This document shows positions 33,556-42,185 of a stretch of 64,000 nt of DNA, one piece after another. The stretch covers positions 1 to 64,000 of the forward strand of contig NZ_JADKYX010000023.1 in NCBI RefSeq assembly GCF_016093545.1. The letters are read 5' to 3'. The stretch's first letter is position 1; every line of letters starts with the position of its first letter. The position numbers were made by a program, and so were the translations under genes. This DNA comes from Massilia rhizosphaerae. GTDB lineage: Bacteria; Pseudomonadota; Gammaproteobacteria; Burkholderiales; Burkholderiaceae_D. Below the pieces are notes generated by a model that saw only the letters and a program-made list of their open reading frames with translations, was not told the DNA's origin and made no database searches.

Positions 33556-36375
33556 TTATCGGAGCGGCGCCGCGGCCATCGCGGGCAGCGCGTACTCGAG
33601 GACCGGCGTGCCGTCGACGGTGCGCCGGCGGGCCGCGACGCGCAGGGCGCGCCCGCCGGCCGTGACCTGCAGCCGATCGGGCCAGCCGGCGGCGGGCACC
33701 TGCAGCCGAACCGGCCGGCTCGCGCTGAACAGCCAGCGGCCGTCCTGGTGCCACAGCGCGGCGGCCACGTCGTCCGCGTCCGCGGCCAGCGCAAAACCCG
33801 AGGATGCAATCTCACGGCCATGGCCCAGGAACAGGTAGAGCAGGGCGCCGTCGCGTTCCGCCGCGATGCCGTAGCGGCCGCGCAGGCGCTGGCCGTCGCG
33901 TGCGAACACGGCGTCGTCGGCATCGCCGGACATGATGGTCTGGCGGCCGCCGTCCTTCGTGCGCACGCGCAGGGCGAGCGCGCGGCCGTCGCCGACCTGC
34001 TCGACGCCCAGCACCCGGGCCGGCCCGCCGTCGCCCGGCTCGAACACCGCGGTGAACGGCCGCGCCCACGCTTCGCCGTGCTGGCGGATGACGAGGGTCG
34101 GCAGCGGCGAGCGTTCGACGTCGCGCGGCAGCATGCCGGCCGACCAGGCGGTCGACGGCGGCGCCAGCACGGAAAAGAATTCGCGCCCCGCGCCGCCCTG
34201 TAGCCACGCGGTCATCGTGCGCTTTCGGCCGGACAACTGCAGGTCGAAGCGGGCACGCAGCGGCGCGCGGCTGGTGAGACACGCGCGGTCGTGCCAGTAG
34301 TCGTAGCCGATCAGGTCCCCGTCGGCGAAGCTGAGGCGTTCCGACGGCGTCGTCGCCAGCGCCTGGCCGGCGGCGTCCAGGAAGCGCAGCGACTGTCCCA
34401 GGTTGTGGTAGATGTAGTCGTGGTAGCGGTCCTTGCCGTCGCGCCGGCGCGAGCGGAAGATGTCGATGAAGTAGCCCCCGGCGCTGCCCGCATCGCCCGT
34501 GCGGACGATGCCCAGAACGCGCTGCTGGTCGGCGTCCGTCTCCGGTTCGCGGAAGGCGGCGGCGCCGAACGTCGCCCACGGGAAGGCGCCGGCGGCGGGA
34601 CTGCCGGGCGCCGGATACGCGGCCAGCAGGGTGAACGGATGATTGCTCTTCATCGCCGGATAGGCCGACACGCCGTCCACTACCACCGTGTTATGTGCGG
34701 GGAACTGCGAGTAGTACTCGAGGTGGTCGTTCTGCAGGTAGCCCGAGCCGCGGCCGGATTCCGGCGCGAGGCTGAGACCCTTCGCATACAGCTCCATCGC
34801 GATGCCGTTCGCGTGCGCGTGGTTGCCGCTGGAGCCGGCGATGGAAATCGCCAGCGCGTCCGTGTCCGCGCTCGGACCCGCATAGTTGCTGCGCTGGACC
34901 AGCCAGCTCGCGTTCGGCGCGTAGAACGTCGGCGTCTGGAAGTCGGCGATGACGGCGGCGGCCGGCGCGGATGCTGCCGCCGGCGCCTGCGATGCCTGGA
35001 GCAGCGCGTGCACGGGATCGCGGTCGCCCGTTTCGCCCGTTTCGCCCGTGCCGCGCAGGGCCGCCAGCAGGGCGCTGTAGTCCGCCGCGTCGGCCGCCTG
35101 GCCGTGGCGCCGCGCGTGGGCTAGCAGGCGCGCGATCATGCCGGTGCGCGGCGTTTCGTAGCGCGTGTCGCCGAAGCCGACCGTGCGGCCGTTCGGCAGC
35201 AGGTATTGGGGCAGGGCGCGCGCCGCGCGCGGCAACGCCGGCAGGTCGGGCAGCACGTCGATGCCGAACACCTCGTCGAGCAGCTCCACGCATTCCATGA
35301 AGTCGTTCGCCACGTTGATCGAATAGCCGGGCGACTCGTTCCAGACGCCGGTGGCCGGATCGTAGCCGTGGTCGAGCAACCGGCGCAGCGGCCACTGGCG
35401 CGCGGCGCCGTCGCCGGTCACCTTGCGCACATAGAAGCCGCTGCCGTGTCCATCGTCGTAGCTGGCGTCCGGCCCGAGGACGGCGGCGATGTGCAGCACG
35501 AAGCGGGCCTGGATCAGGTCCCAGTTGTTCCACGGGACGCCGTTCTTGACGATCAGGTCGGCCCACCGCCGCAGGGCGCGGTCGAACAGCGGCCGCTGTC
35601 CGCCCGCGTGCGCGGCGACGTAGCCGAACATGAAGTCGTAGGTTTCCGTCAGCGGAACGACGATGTCTTCGTGGATCACCTCGAACGATTGCAGGCCCAC
35701 GAGCGTCTGGTCGTGGCCATGGTTCAGGTCCACGGGTTCCTCGCGGTACGCGATGCCCGCCAGGTAGGTCGAGAAGATGTCGTAGGCGAAGCGGGCGTAG
35801 TCCTCGTCGCCCGTGGCCCAGTACAGGAAAGCGGCGTCGCGCGCGAGGCCCGCGATGCGCAGGTTGATCGCCTCGACGATGCGGCCGCTCTTGGCCTGGC
35901 TCACCCATTCCCACGGGTGGCCGGGCGCGTCGCGGTTCTGCAGCCACAGGAGGTCGCGCTCCCCCATGTACGGCTTGACGTCTTCCAGCTTCGGCGTGAA
36001 GTACGAGGACGACGCATCGCGCGTGCCGGTGAAGCGCACGGTCGGCACGGGCGCGCGGCCCTCGGCATGGTCGTACACGCCGTTCTTCACGAAGACTTGC
36101 GTGCTGTGCGCCTGCCAGTACATCTGCAGGCGCGAAACGATCCACGCGGGATCTGTCCGGTGCCGTTCGACGTACGGCCGCACGCGCGCGACGATCGCGG
36201 CGTAGCGGCGGGCCGCGTCCGGATCGCGCGCGACCAGCGCCTGCAGGGCGGTGCGGCCGACGGCCGCATCGACGAGCAGGCGCGGATGGCCGGCGCGCCC
36301 CTGGGGTGCGGGCGCGGCCGCGCACGTCCCGACGAGCAAGCACGCCACGAAGGCGCAGAGTCGGAACGGCGCCAT
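33556..36375 (-). CDS. heparinase II/III-like polysaccharide lyase, exported
   Basis: The start MAPFRLCAFVACLLVGTCAA gives a signal peptide and 939 residues; the open frame continues far upstream, but that stretch overlaps the TBDT in another frame. An N-terminal (alpha/alpha) toroid (about 30-430) contains VPWNNWDLIQARFVLHIAAV and WNESPGYSINVANDFMECVE. The central heparinase II/III-type beta-sandwich carries SSGNHAHANGIAMELYAKGL, YYSQFPAHNTVVVDGVSAYP and FFSVLAPP, which matches PL8/12/17/21-like lyases and related families. Such enzymes beta-eliminate uronic-acid-containing chains, but the substrate cannot be read from sequence. The ATG overlaps the TBDT stop (TGATG), so translation is coupled. 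A 9-bp tandem repeat encodes a GET-GET-G linker. Confidence 0.78.
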   Translation of the reverse strand: MAPFRLCAFVACLLVGTCAAAPAPQGRAGHPRLLVDAAVGRTALQALVARDPDAARRYAAIVARVRPYVERHRTDPAWIVSRLQMYWQAHSTQVFVKNGVYDHAEGRAPVPTVRFTGTRDASSSYFTPKLEDVKPYMGERDLLWLQNRDAPGHPWEWVSQAKSGRIVEAINLRIAGLARDAAFLYWATGDEDYARFAYDIFSTYLAGIAYREEPVDLNHGHDQTLVGLQSFEVIHEDIVVPLTETYDFMFGYVAAHAGGQRPLFDRALRRWADLIVKNGVPWNNWDLIQARFVLHIAAVLGPDASYDDGHGSGFYVRKVTGDGAARQWPLRRLLDHGYDPATGVWNESPGYSINVANDFMECVELLDEVFGIDVLPDLPALPRAARALPQYLLPNGRTVGFGDTRYETPRTGMIARLLAHARRHGQAADAADYSALLAALRGTGETGETGDRDPVHALLQASQAPAAASAPAAAVIADFQTPTFYAPNASWLVQRSNYAGPSADTDALAISIAGSSGNHAHANGIAMELYAKGLSLAPESGRGSGYLQNDHLEYYSQFPAHNTVVVDGVSAYPAMKSNHPFTLLAAYPAPGSPAAGAFPWATFGAAAFREPETDADQQRVLGIVRTGDAGSAGGYFIDIFRSRRRDGKDRYHDYIYHNLGQSLRFLDAAGQALATTPSERLSFADGDLIGYDYWHDRACLTSRAPLRARFDLQLSGRKRTMTAWLQGGAGREFFSVLAPPSTAWSAGMLPRDVERSPLPTLVIRQHGEAWARPFTAVFEPGDGGPARVLGVEQVGDGRALALRVRTKDGGRQTIMSGDADDAVFARDGQRLRGRYGIAAERDGALLYLFLGHGREIASSGFALAADADDVAAALWHQDGRWLFSASRPVRLQVPAAGWPDRLQVTAGGRALRVAARRRTVDGTPVLEYALPAMAAAPLR
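35024..35050. repeat. 9-bp tandem repeat inside the lyase gene
   Basis: Three copies of TCGCCCGTT (the last with one change) encode a Gly-Glu-Thr repeat in the linker between the lyase toroid and sandwich domains. Being a multiple of three, changes in copy number would keep the frame. Confidence 0.75.
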
Positions 36376-39227
36376 CAGAAGTCGTAGCGCGCGGTGAGCC
36401 AGTACGAGCGCGGCGAGTTCAGTGAGACCCAGCCGCCGGCGTTCGGCAACTGCTGGTAGATGTCGTTCTTGGTCACGCCGGTCGTCGTCGGCAGCATCGT
36501 GTCGAAGCCGCTGATGTACTTGTTGTTCAAGGCATTGCGCACGTCGAGCGAGATGCGCAGGTTCTTGAGGCCCGCATACAGCAGCGACAGGTCGACGTTG
36601 CGCTGTTCCGGCAGATAGATGTTGTTGACCGGGTTGTTGTCCAGCTTGCGCCGCGACATGTAGCGGTGGCGCACGTTGAACTGGAAGTCGCCCAGCTGGT
36701 ACGAGAACGTATTCGACAACACCCATTTCGGCGTGCGCGACATGATGCCGGACACCGTCGTCAGCACGTCGTCGGCCGCCCCCGGGCCGCCGGCCGAGAA
36801 GCTGCCGACGGCCAGCGCGCGCGCCTGCGAGAACAGGCCGGAACCCGTCCAGCTGAACTTCGGTGTCACGTGCCATTTCAGCCAGCCTTCGGCGCCCTTG
36901 GTCAGATAGTGATCGAGATATTCGACGACGTAGGTGGAACCGTTCTCGTCCAGCGGCGTCTGCTGCTGCCACAACAGCAGCTCGGTGCGGAACAGGGTGA
37001 GCTGGCCGCTGATCGATCCGCGTCCGAACACCCAGGCCAGTTCGTCCTGCTTCAGGTCGGCCTGCGGATACAACGGCTTGTTGTCGGCGTTGAACTGGTT
37101 CGCGTAGCGGGACACGATGCCGATGATGTTGTTGCCGGCCATGCTGTGGCGGTAGTAGATCTTGTCGAACGGGGTCACGTTGTAGCCGACCGATGCGCTC
37201 CAGTTCTTCAGGAACACGCGCTTGGTCGCATCGATCGGCGCGCCGCGCACGTAGTTCTGATTGTCGTACCAGGTGAGCGGATTGCCGTCGATACCGCCAT
37301 AGCCCAGCGACTTCGCGTCCAGCGACTGCGGCGCCGTCAGGTACGGGACCGTGTGGGTCCTGGCCAAGGTCAGCGTGCCCTTGTAGCTGCCGTTCAGGTC
37401 CCATTTGCCGGGCGACCAGGAGGCGCCCAGCAGCGGCGAGATGTCGCGCTCGCGGTCGCGGTAGCTGTAGGGATTGAGGCCGTCGACGTAGCCGCCGCCC
37501 ACGCGTCCCCAGCCGCCCGGATCCGTCAGCTGGTAGGTCCCCTTGGCCGTGACGTAGCGCACCCCGAGGTTGGCCACCTGGCCGTCGCCGAAGGCCGACA
37601 GGCCGCGGCCGTTGAACCAGGTGTCGAGGCCCTGGTCGGCCTGGACGGCGAACAGGCCCGCCTGCACGCGGTAGTTGTCGCCCGCATAGGTGGCCATGAA
37701 GTCGAGCATGACGTCGCGCGACGTGCGCGTGCCCAGGTTGGCGTTCGTCGTGTAGACGACGTCCTGGGCGGTGGCGCTGGTGTCCGGCGGCACCATGATG
37801 CCGTTCACGAGGCCGCCGCCGAGGTCGAAGTTCGCGTTCGGCAGGTTCGTGGAGAGCACGCATTGCGCCGGGCTCGCGATCGAGCCGGCGGGGCAGGCGG
37901 CGCCCGTGCGGTAGTTGGTGCCGCTCGAGACGCCGACGTTGTTGGCGACGCGGGCGCGCAGCGCGCCGGTGTTCAGGTCGTAGATTTCGTAGACGCCGGG
38001 TACGCGGTTCAGGTTGGCCGCCAGGCTCGTGCCCTTGGCCTGGGCCTGGTTCACGACGAAGGCGTTCTGGAACGTGCTCGCGCTCCACAGCGAGCTGGGG
38101 CCGGCGTTGTAGAACGCCTGCTGCAGGTAGGCCTGGCTATTCTGCACCTTGACGGCCGAGTTGAAGCTCCAGCGCCCGCCCGTGTCGTGCTCCCATTTCA
38201 GCCACAGGGCGTCCTGCTTGTAGTTGGCGCCTTTTTCCGGGTCGTGGTAGCGCGTGGAGCCCGGCCCGTCGACGACGTCGGTCGGCACCGTGTGCTGGCC
38301 GCCGCGGAAGAACATGTTCGGCGAGCTACCGAATCCGGGCGCCATCACCGGATTCTGGACGCCGTGGACGGGCAGCGTGAACTGGCCGTTCCAGGAGTTG
38401 GTGTCGTCCAGGTGCTTGGCCGTGAGGCTGACGGTGCCGCCGCCGCCGGATTGGGTGTTGTAGGTCTTTTCCACGCGCAGCTTGAGCTGGCCGCCCAGGT
38501 TGAGCGGATGGCCGGGATCGACCTTGCCCGTCGACGTGCGGTAGAAGCCGACCGCTTGCGCGCGCAGGTCGCCGGCCTGGTTCTTCCAGCCGTACATCGC
38601 GTCGACCTGTTTCCACGACAGGTGCGGGTTCTCCCCCTCGAAGCCGAGGCGCGTCTGCACCGCCGCGCCCGGACGGATGGCCCCCGGCATGAAGTTGAAG
38701 ACGCCGCCGGCGGACGACGCGACCGACGTGCCGGTGGAACCGCCGCGGATCGATTCCACGCGCGAGACGCTCATGTCGGCGCGGAAGAAGTCGCTGTCCT
38801 GGAAGTTGTTGTACTTGACGGCGACGACGGGCAGGCCGTCCTCGAGGATCGACGTCCAGAAGTTGCCGGTGGTCGGGCTGCCCGTGCCCACGCTCATGCC
38901 GCGCGTGAACGATTCGTTGCGCGCGACGCCCTCGTTGCTCTCGACGACGACGCCGGGCATGTCGCGCAGGTAGTCGTCCGCGCTCATGGGCGTGAACTTG
39001 CCCAGGTCCTTGGCGTCGAGGACGGAATACGACACGTTGGCGCGCTTCGCTTCCGTTGCGCCGACCGTGCCCGTGACGATGACGGTCTGGGTCGGGCTGG
39101 CGTCGGCCTGCGCGTCCTGGGCCAGCGCCAGGCTGGCGTGGAGCAGTCCGGCGGCGGCCAGCGCGGCGGCGGCGGCGGTCGGCCTGGGCGTGGCAAGGCG
39201 CCAGGCATGCTTGGATGTCTTCCTCAT
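36375..39227 (-). CDS. TonB-dependent receptor for oligosaccharide uptake (PUL operon)
   Basis: This 950-residue outer-membrane receptor has a long signal peptide ending LALAQ-DAQA and a TonB-box-like QTVIVTG. A plug domain follows (VLDAKDLGKFTPMSADDYLR, DMPGVVVES, SFTRGMSVGTGSPTTGNF). The 22-strand barrel ends in an aromatic residue (SYWLTARYDF). It would import products of extracellular polysaccharide digestion using TonB energy. It is the first gene of the leftward operon with the lyase, propeller, GH29 and GH2, and its stop overlaps the lyase start. The promoter region carries two copies of TATCGATAACTT. No SusD partner is present, in keeping with Proteobacteria. Confidence 0.92.
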   Translation of the reverse strand: MRKTSKHAWRLATPRPTAAAAALAAAGLLHASLALAQDAQADASPTQTVIVTGTVGATEAKRANVSYSVLDAKDLGKFTPMSADDYLRDMPGVVVESNEGVARNESFTRGMSVGTGSPTTGNFWTSILEDGLPVVAVKYNNFQDSDFFRADMSVSRVESIRGGSTGTSVASSAGGVFNFMPGAIRPGAAVQTRLGFEGENPHLSWKQVDAMYGWKNQAGDLRAQAVGFYRTSTGKVDPGHPLNLGGQLKLRVEKTYNTQSGGGGTVSLTAKHLDDTNSWNGQFTLPVHGVQNPVMAPGFGSSPNMFFRGGQHTVPTDVVDGPGSTRYHDPEKGANYKQDALWLKWEHDTGGRWSFNSAVKVQNSQAYLQQAFYNAGPSSLWSASTFQNAFVVNQAQAKGTSLAANLNRVPGVYEIYDLNTGALRARVANNVGVSSGTNYRTGAACPAGSIASPAQCVLSTNLPNANFDLGGGLVNGIMVPPDTSATAQDVVYTTNANLGTRTSRDVMLDFMATYAGDNYRVQAGLFAVQADQGLDTWFNGRGLSAFGDGQVANLGVRYVTAKGTYQLTDPGGWGRVGGGYVDGLNPYSYRDRERDISPLLGASWSPGKWDLNGSYKGTLTLARTHTVPYLTAPQSLDAKSLGYGGIDGNPLTWYDNQNYVRGAPIDATKRVFLKNWSASVGYNVTPFDKIYYRHSMAGNNIIGIVSRYANQFNADNKPLYPQADLKQDELAWVFGRGSISGQLTLFRTELLLWQQQTPLDENGSTYVVEYLDHYLTKGAEGWLKWHVTPKFSWTGSGLFSQARALAVGSFSAGGPGAADDVLTTVSGIMSRTPKWVLSNTFSYQLGDFQFNVRHRYMSRRKLDNNPVNNIYLPEQRNVDLSLLYAGLKNLRISLDVRNALNNKYISGFDTMLPTTTGVTKNDIYQQLPNAGGWVSLNSPRSYWLTARYDF

Positions 39228-39262
39228 GTTTTCCTCTTTTTATGGGTTGGTTACCGTCATGA

Positions 39263-39331
39263 TATCGATAACTTTTTGGGATTCTATGTCAAGTTTGCGT
39301 TGTCAACAATAGAATTTGGTATCGATAACTT
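39263..39331. promoter_or_regulatory. paired TATCGATAACTT repeats upstream of the TBDT operon
   Basis: Identical 12-mers lie at 39263-39274 and 39320-39331, 57 bp apart. Each contains the palindromic core TATCGATA. They lie 36-104 bp upstream of the receptor start. The CG-centred core is LacI-like. The cognate regulator is not evident nearby. Confidence 0.55.
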
Positions 39332-39394
39332 ACATGTTGTTTTCTGGCCGCGCCATGCGGACGGGCAGCCAGGACGGAAAACGAGAGGGCGATG

Positions 39395-39433
39395 AAAAAG
39401 GGCCGGGCCCCGTCTACGACAGGACCCGGCCCT
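39395..39433 (-). terminator. terminator downstream of acnB
   Basis: On the minus strand the arms at 39433-39422 and 39410-39399 pair over 12 bp with one mismatch (AGGGCCGGGTCC/GGCCCGGCCCT) and are followed by TTTTT (A residues 39395-39399). This closes acnB, 22 bp after its stop. Confidence 0.8.
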
Positions 39434-39454
39434 CGGCCGCGTGACGCGTCAGAA

Positions 39455-42040
39455 TCAGACGGTCACGGAATCCGCCAGGTCGCGGAACTCGCCGATCTGG
39501 TCGAAGTTCATGTAGCGGTAGATCTGGTCGGCGTTCTGGGCGAGCACGCCGATGTGCGCCATGTACTCTTCGCGGGTCGGGATCTTGCCGAGGGTCGAGC
39601 AGACCGCCGCCAGCTCGGCCGAACCCAGGTACACGCGGGTGTCGATGCCGAGGCGGTTCGGGAAGTTGCGCGTCGACGTCGACATCACGGTCGCACCCTT
39701 GCGGATCTGCGCCTGGTTACCCATGCACAGCGAGCAGCCCGGCATTTCCATGCGCGCGCCGGTGCGGCCCAGCGTGCCGTAGTGGCCTTCGGCCGTCAGC
39801 ACCTGCTGGTCCATCTTGGTCGGCGGCGCGACCCACAAGCGGACCGGGATGTCGGTCTTGCCTTCCAGGAGTTTCGAGGCGGCGCGGAAGTGGCCGATAT
39901 TGGTCATGCACGAGCCGACGAACACGTCGTCGATCTTGTCGCCGGCGACGTCGGACAGCGTCTTGACGTCGTCCGGGTCGTTCGGGCAGGCGACGATCGG
40001 TTCATGGATGTCGGCCAGGTCGATCTCGATGACGGCGGCGTAGTCGGCATCCGCGTCCGGGGCCAGCAGTTCCGGGTTGGCCAGCCACGCTTCCATGGCC
40101 TTGATGCGGCGCTCCAGCGTGCGGCGGTCCAGGTAGCCCTGCGCGATCATCCACTTCATCAGCGTGATGTTCGAGTTCATGTACTCGATGATCGGTGCCT
40201 TGTCCAGGTGGACCGTGCAGCCGGCGGCGGAGCGCTCGGCCGACGCGTCGGACAGTTCGAACGCCTGTTCGACCTTCAGGTTCGGCAGGCCTTCGATTTC
40301 CAGGATGCGGCCGGAGAAGATGTTCTTCTTGCCCTTCTTGTCGACCGTGAGCAGGCCCTGGCGGATCGCGTACAGCGGGATCGCGTTGACCAGGTCGCGC
40401 AGGGTGACGCCCGGCTTCATCTCGCCCTTGAAGCGGACCAGCACGGATTCCGGCATGTCCAGCGGCATGACGCCCGTCGCGGCGGCGAAGGCCACGAGGC
40501 CGGAGCCGGCCGGGAACGAGATTCCGATCGGGAAGCGGGTGTGCGAGTCGCCGCCGGTGCCGACGGTGTCCGGCAGCAGCAGGCGGTTCAGCCACGAGTG
40601 GATCACGCCGTCGCCCGGACGCAGCGCGACGCCGCCGCGGTTCTCGATGAACGCGGGCAGTTCCTTGTGCATCTTGACGTCCACCAGCTTCGGATAAGCG
40701 GCAGTGTGGCAGAACGACTGCATCACGAGGTCGGCCGAGAAGCCCAGGCAGGCCAGGTCCTTCAGCTCGTCGCGGGTCATCGGGCCGGTGGTGTCCTGCG
40801 AGCCGACGGTGGTCATCTTCGGTTCGCAATACGTGCCCGGGCGGATGCCCTGGCCTTCCGGCAGGCCGCAGGCGCGGCCGACCATCTTCTGCGCGAGCGA
40901 GAAGCCGCGGCCGCTGTCTTCCGGGTTCTGCGGCAGGCGGAACAGCGTGGACGGCGCGAGGCCCAGCGACTCGCGGGCCTTGGCGGTGAGGCCGCGGCCG
41001 ATGATCAGCGGGATGCGGCCGCCGGCGCGCACTTCGTCGAACAGCACGTCGGACTTGACCTTGAATTCGGCGATGACTTCACCGTTCTTCAGCGCACGGC
41101 CGTCGTACGGACGCAGTTCGATGACGTCGCCCATCTCCATGTTCGACACGTCGACTTCGATCGGCAGCGCGCCGGCGTCTTCCATCGTGTTATAGAAGAT
41201 CGGGGCGATCTTGGTGCCGAGGCACACGCCGCCGAAGCGCTTGTTCGGGATGAACGGGATGTCTTCGCCGGTGAACCACAGCACCGAGTTGGTGGCGGAT
41301 TTACGGGACGAACCGGTGCCGACCACGTCGCCGACGTAGGCGACGAGGTTGCCCTTGGCCTTCAGCGCCTCGATCTGCGCGATCGGGCCGATCTTGCCCG
41401 GCTCCTGCGGCTCGATGCCGGGGCGCGGGTTCTTCAGCATGGCCAGCGCGTGCAGCGGGATGTCCGGACGGGTCGTCGCGTCGGGGGCGGGCGACAGGTC
41501 GTCGGTGTTGGTCTCGCCGGACACCTTGAACACGGTCAGGGTCAGGCTTTCCGGCACGGCCGGGCGCGACGTGAACCACTCGGCGTCGGCCCACGACTGC
41601 AGCACTTCCTTGGCGTTGGCGCTGCCCTTGTCGGCCAGTTCCTTCACGTCGTGGAAGTAATCGAACATCAAGAGGGTCTTCTTGAGGCCTTCGGCGGCGA
41701 CCTTGCCCACGGCCGGATCGTCCAGCAGGTCGATCATCGGCTTGATGTTGAAGCCGCCGAGCATCGTGCCCAGCAAGCGCGTCGCCAGTTCGCGCGACAC
41801 CAGCGGGCTGGTGCCCTCGCCCTTGGCGACCTGGTTCAGGAACGCGGCCTTGACCTTGGCGGCGTCGTCGACGCCCGCGGGCACGCGGTTCGTGATCAGG
41901 TCGACAAGGAAGGCTTCCTCGCCCGCCGGCGGATTCTTGAGGAGTTCGACCAGGTCCGTGGTCTGGGCCGCCGACAGGGGCAGCGGGGGGATGCCGAGGG
42001 CGGCGCGCTCGGCGACGTGGGTGCGGTATGCAGCTAACAT
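39455..42040 (-). CDS. acnB: aconitate hydratase B
   Basis: The 861-residue product has the AcnB domain order: N-terminal HEAT-like domain (LAAYRTHVAERAALGIPPLP), swivel domain (about 165-380) and catalytic domains. Iron-sulfur ligand Cys lie in VGSCMTNIGHF and in the MPGCSLCMGNQ pair. Other conserved blocks are VGTGSSRKSATNS and DTVGTGGDSHTRFPIGIS. It isomerises citrate and isocitrate in the TCA cycle, and the AcnB form also handles 2-methylcitrate intermediates. It is a housekeeping gene embedded between two carbohydrate loci, transcribed alone and closed by its own terminator. A TCTTATATAAGA palindrome lies 75 bp upstream. Confidence 0.97.
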   Translation of the reverse strand: MLAAYRTHVAERAALGIPPLPLSAAQTTDLVELLKNPPAGEEAFLVDLITNRVPAGVDDAAKVKAAFLNQVAKGEGTSPLVSRELATRLLGTMLGGFNIKPMIDLLDDPAVGKVAAEGLKKTLLMFDYFHDVKELADKGSANAKEVLQSWADAEWFTSRPAVPESLTLTVFKVSGETNTDDLSPAPDATTRPDIPLHALAMLKNPRPGIEPQEPGKIGPIAQIEALKAKGNLVAYVGDVVGTGSSRKSATNSVLWFTGEDIPFIPNKRFGGVCLGTKIAPIFYNTMEDAGALPIEVDVSNMEMGDVIELRPYDGRALKNGEVIAEFKVKSDVLFDEVRAGGRIPLIIGRGLTAKARESLGLAPSTLFRLPQNPEDSGRGFSLAQKMVGRACGLPEGQGIRPGTYCEPKMTTVGSQDTTGPMTRDELKDLACLGFSADLVMQSFCHTAAYPKLVDVKMHKELPAFIENRGGVALRPGDGVIHSWLNRLLLPDTVGTGGDSHTRFPIGISFPAGSGLVAFAAATGVMPLDMPESVLVRFKGEMKPGVTLRDLVNAIPLYAIRQGLLTVDKKGKKNIFSGRILEIEGLPNLKVEQAFELSDASAERSAAGCTVHLDKAPIIEYMNSNITLMKWMIAQGYLDRRTLERRIKAMEAWLANPELLAPDADADYAAVIEIDLADIHEPIVACPNDPDDVKTLSDVAGDKIDDVFVGSCMTNIGHFRAASKLLEGKTDIPVRLWVAPPTKMDQQVLTAEGHYGTLGRTGARMEMPGCSLCMGNQAQIRKGATVMSTSTRNFPNRLGIDTRVYLGSAELAAVCSTLGKIPTREEYMAHIGVLAQNADQIYRYMNFDQIGEFRDLADSVTV

Positions 42041-42114
42041 GAAAGGCTCTTTCAGTCGTTTTGAAAATCAGGAAAGCGGGTGACTTGCCTGTGCTGCCGC
42101 TATTGTACCTCAGC

Positions 42115-42126
42115 TCTTATATAAGA
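42115..42126. promoter_or_regulatory. TCTTATATAAGA palindrome upstream of acnB
   Basis: A perfect 12-bp palindrome lies 75 bp upstream of the acnB ATG, followed by a further half-site ATAAGAC at 42128-42134. AT-rich palindromes of the TCTTAT/ATAAGA kind are typical of GntR-family targets before TCA or propionate genes in betaproteobacteria (from memory), so control by such a regulator is plausible. Confidence 0.55.
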
Positions 42127-42185
42127 CATAAGACGCAATCGTCGAAAAGGCGACAAGAACGTGGTTCCGTCGCACATGCGATTTT

